Positions 63,389-64,000 of a DNA stretch of 64,000 bases are shown here, piece by piece. The position numbers were made by a program, and so were the translations under genes. Position 1 is the first letter of the stretch. Each line of letters starts with the position of its first letter. Below the pieces are notes generated by a model. The model searched no databases and was not told the DNA's origin. It saw only the letters and a program-made list of their open reading frames with translations. Origin of the DNA: UBA10649 sp965278965 (GTDB taxonomy: Bacteria > Actinomycetota > Actinomycetes > S36-B12); NCBI GenBank assembly GCA_965278965.1, contig OZ257127.1, positions 62,001 through 126,000 on the forward strand. The letters are read 5' to 3'.

Positions 63389-64000
63389 ATGGCGGTCGAG
63401 GAGCGAGCGCCGCAGAAGGCTGCGGCGATGCCGCTGTCCGAGCACCTACGCGAGCTCCGCTCGCGGCTGGTCAAGTCCGGCATCGCGATCGTCATCGGGA
63501 TGGTCGTCGGCTGGATGTACTACCCGCAGATCTTCGACTGGCTGAGCGCCCCGTTCGCCGACGTCGTCGCGCAGGCCAAGGCTGAGGGTCGCGAGGTGAC
63601 GCTGGCGCTGACCGGCGTCGCCGACCCGTTCGTCCTGCAGCTCCAGGTAGCCGCCGTGACCGGCCTGGTGCTGGCCTCGCCGATCTGGCTGTACCAGCTG
63701 TGGCGGTTCATCACCCCGGGCCTGCACCGGCACGAGCGCCGCTGGGCCGTGGGGTTCGCGGCCATCGCGGCGCCGCTGTTCCTCGGCGGGGCGCTCTTCG
63801 CCTATGCGGTCCTGCCCTACGGCCTGCAGGTCCTCTTCGGCTTCACCCCCGACGGGGTCGAGAACATCATCTCCGTCGACCGCTACCTGTCGTTCTTCAT
63901 CCGGACGATGCTCATCTTCGGGATCGGGTTCCTCGCCCCGCTGTTGCTCGTCCTGTTGAACTTCGCCGGCGTGCTGACCGGTCGCCGGCTCATCAGCTGG
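63389..64000 (+). CDS. tatC: Sec-independent translocase protein TatC, 5' part
   Basis: Multi-pass receptor of the Tat pathway that binds the twin-arginine signal. The visible 204 codons run to the window end, and the gene continues beyond it. It shows M-P-L-S-E-H-L-R-E-L-R-S-R-L (about 14-27), the family hallmark N-terminal motif, then successive membrane segments (about 30-48, 85-105, 125-150, 175-195). ATG 63389 has only a weak CAGGG upstream. The Rieske lipoprotein at 12274 is a likely Tat substrate. Confidence 0.95.
   Translation, partial: MAVEERAPQKAAAMPLSEHLRELRSRLVKSGIAIVIGMVVGWMYYPQIFDWLSAPFADVVAQAKAEGREVTLALTGVADPFVLQLQVAAVTGLVLASPIWLYQLWRFITPGLHRHERRWAVGFAAIAAPLFLGGALFAYAVLPYGLQVLFGFTPDGVENIISVDRYLSFFIRTMLIFGIGFLAPLLLVLLNFAGVLTGRRLISW

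Overview
The window is about 64 kb of high-GC chromosome from an actinomycete (Actinomycetia). The assignment rests on the gene set: a Pup-proteasome locus (mpa, dop, pup, prcB, prcA, pafA, pafB, pafC), mycothiol ligase mshC, sporulation-type regulator whiA, two F420-type luciferase-like oxidoreductases, a DUF222/13E12 HNH protein and an actinobacterial-type LexA box. I cannot fix the family. No phage, insertion sequence, integrase, CRISPR array or rRNA was seen, so this is a mostly core chromosomal segment with a softer accessory stretch at about 22.9-29.5 kb.

Layout. 1-12.1 kb: 3' part of polA, rpsA, coaE, uvrB, two tandem TerC-type membrane proteins, a metallo-hydrolase pair on the minus strand, and uvrA. 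12.2-17.6 kb: a Rieske lipoprotein, then uvrC-rapZ-yvcK-whiA. Together with polA, the window carries all three UvrABC subunits and the gap-filling polymerase. 17.6-20.6 kb: a PaiB-like protein, three GNAT acetyltransferases and a YCII protein. 20.6-28.1 kb: mostly minus-strand accessory genes (HAD phosphatase, DUF2630, a molybdopterin oxidase/flavin reductase pair, secreted proteins, LtrA, a duplicated-domain lipoprotein, an aldo/keto reductase). 28.4-29.7 kb: a secreted serine protease of lower GC, a strong bidirectional hairpin and tRNA-Leu(GAG). 29.8-35.9 kb: M20 peptidase, an SOS-controlled HNH protein, aldo/keto reductase, F420 oxidoreductase, uppP. 35.9-43.1 kb: corA, the phosphatase/DUF3090/SCO1664/mshC block, gnd and pgi. 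43.1-49.3 kb: second F420 oxidoreductase, PAC2 protein, metH and a HAD hydrolase. 49.3-52.7 kb: secreted protein, MDMPI-type protein, methyltransferase and RecB-like nuclease. 52.7-64 kb: trmI, the complete pupylation-proteasome locus, two FKBP isomerases, pafBC, tatA and the start of tatC (cut by the window end).

The most interesting signals are: (1) a perfect 16-bp LexA box that lies on the start codon of a predicted leaderless DUF222-HNH gene with its own -35/-10; (2) three secreted proteins at dispersed loci sharing a short Trp/Cys motif (G-R-x3-D-x2-C ... W-x2-[ST]-W-x-[EQ]-W ... G-G-[FWY]-x-C), two of them full-length paralogues, which I cannot match to a named domain; (3) a recurrent TAnnnT box 6 or 7 nt upstream of many start codons, implying widespread leaderless transcription; (4) three stop codons in the proteasome locus that double as the TA of such boxes; and (5) an AT-rich, 20-bp-stem inverted repeat between pgi and its convergent neighbour. 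All functional statements are from reading the sequence and knowledge of families; no database search was run.
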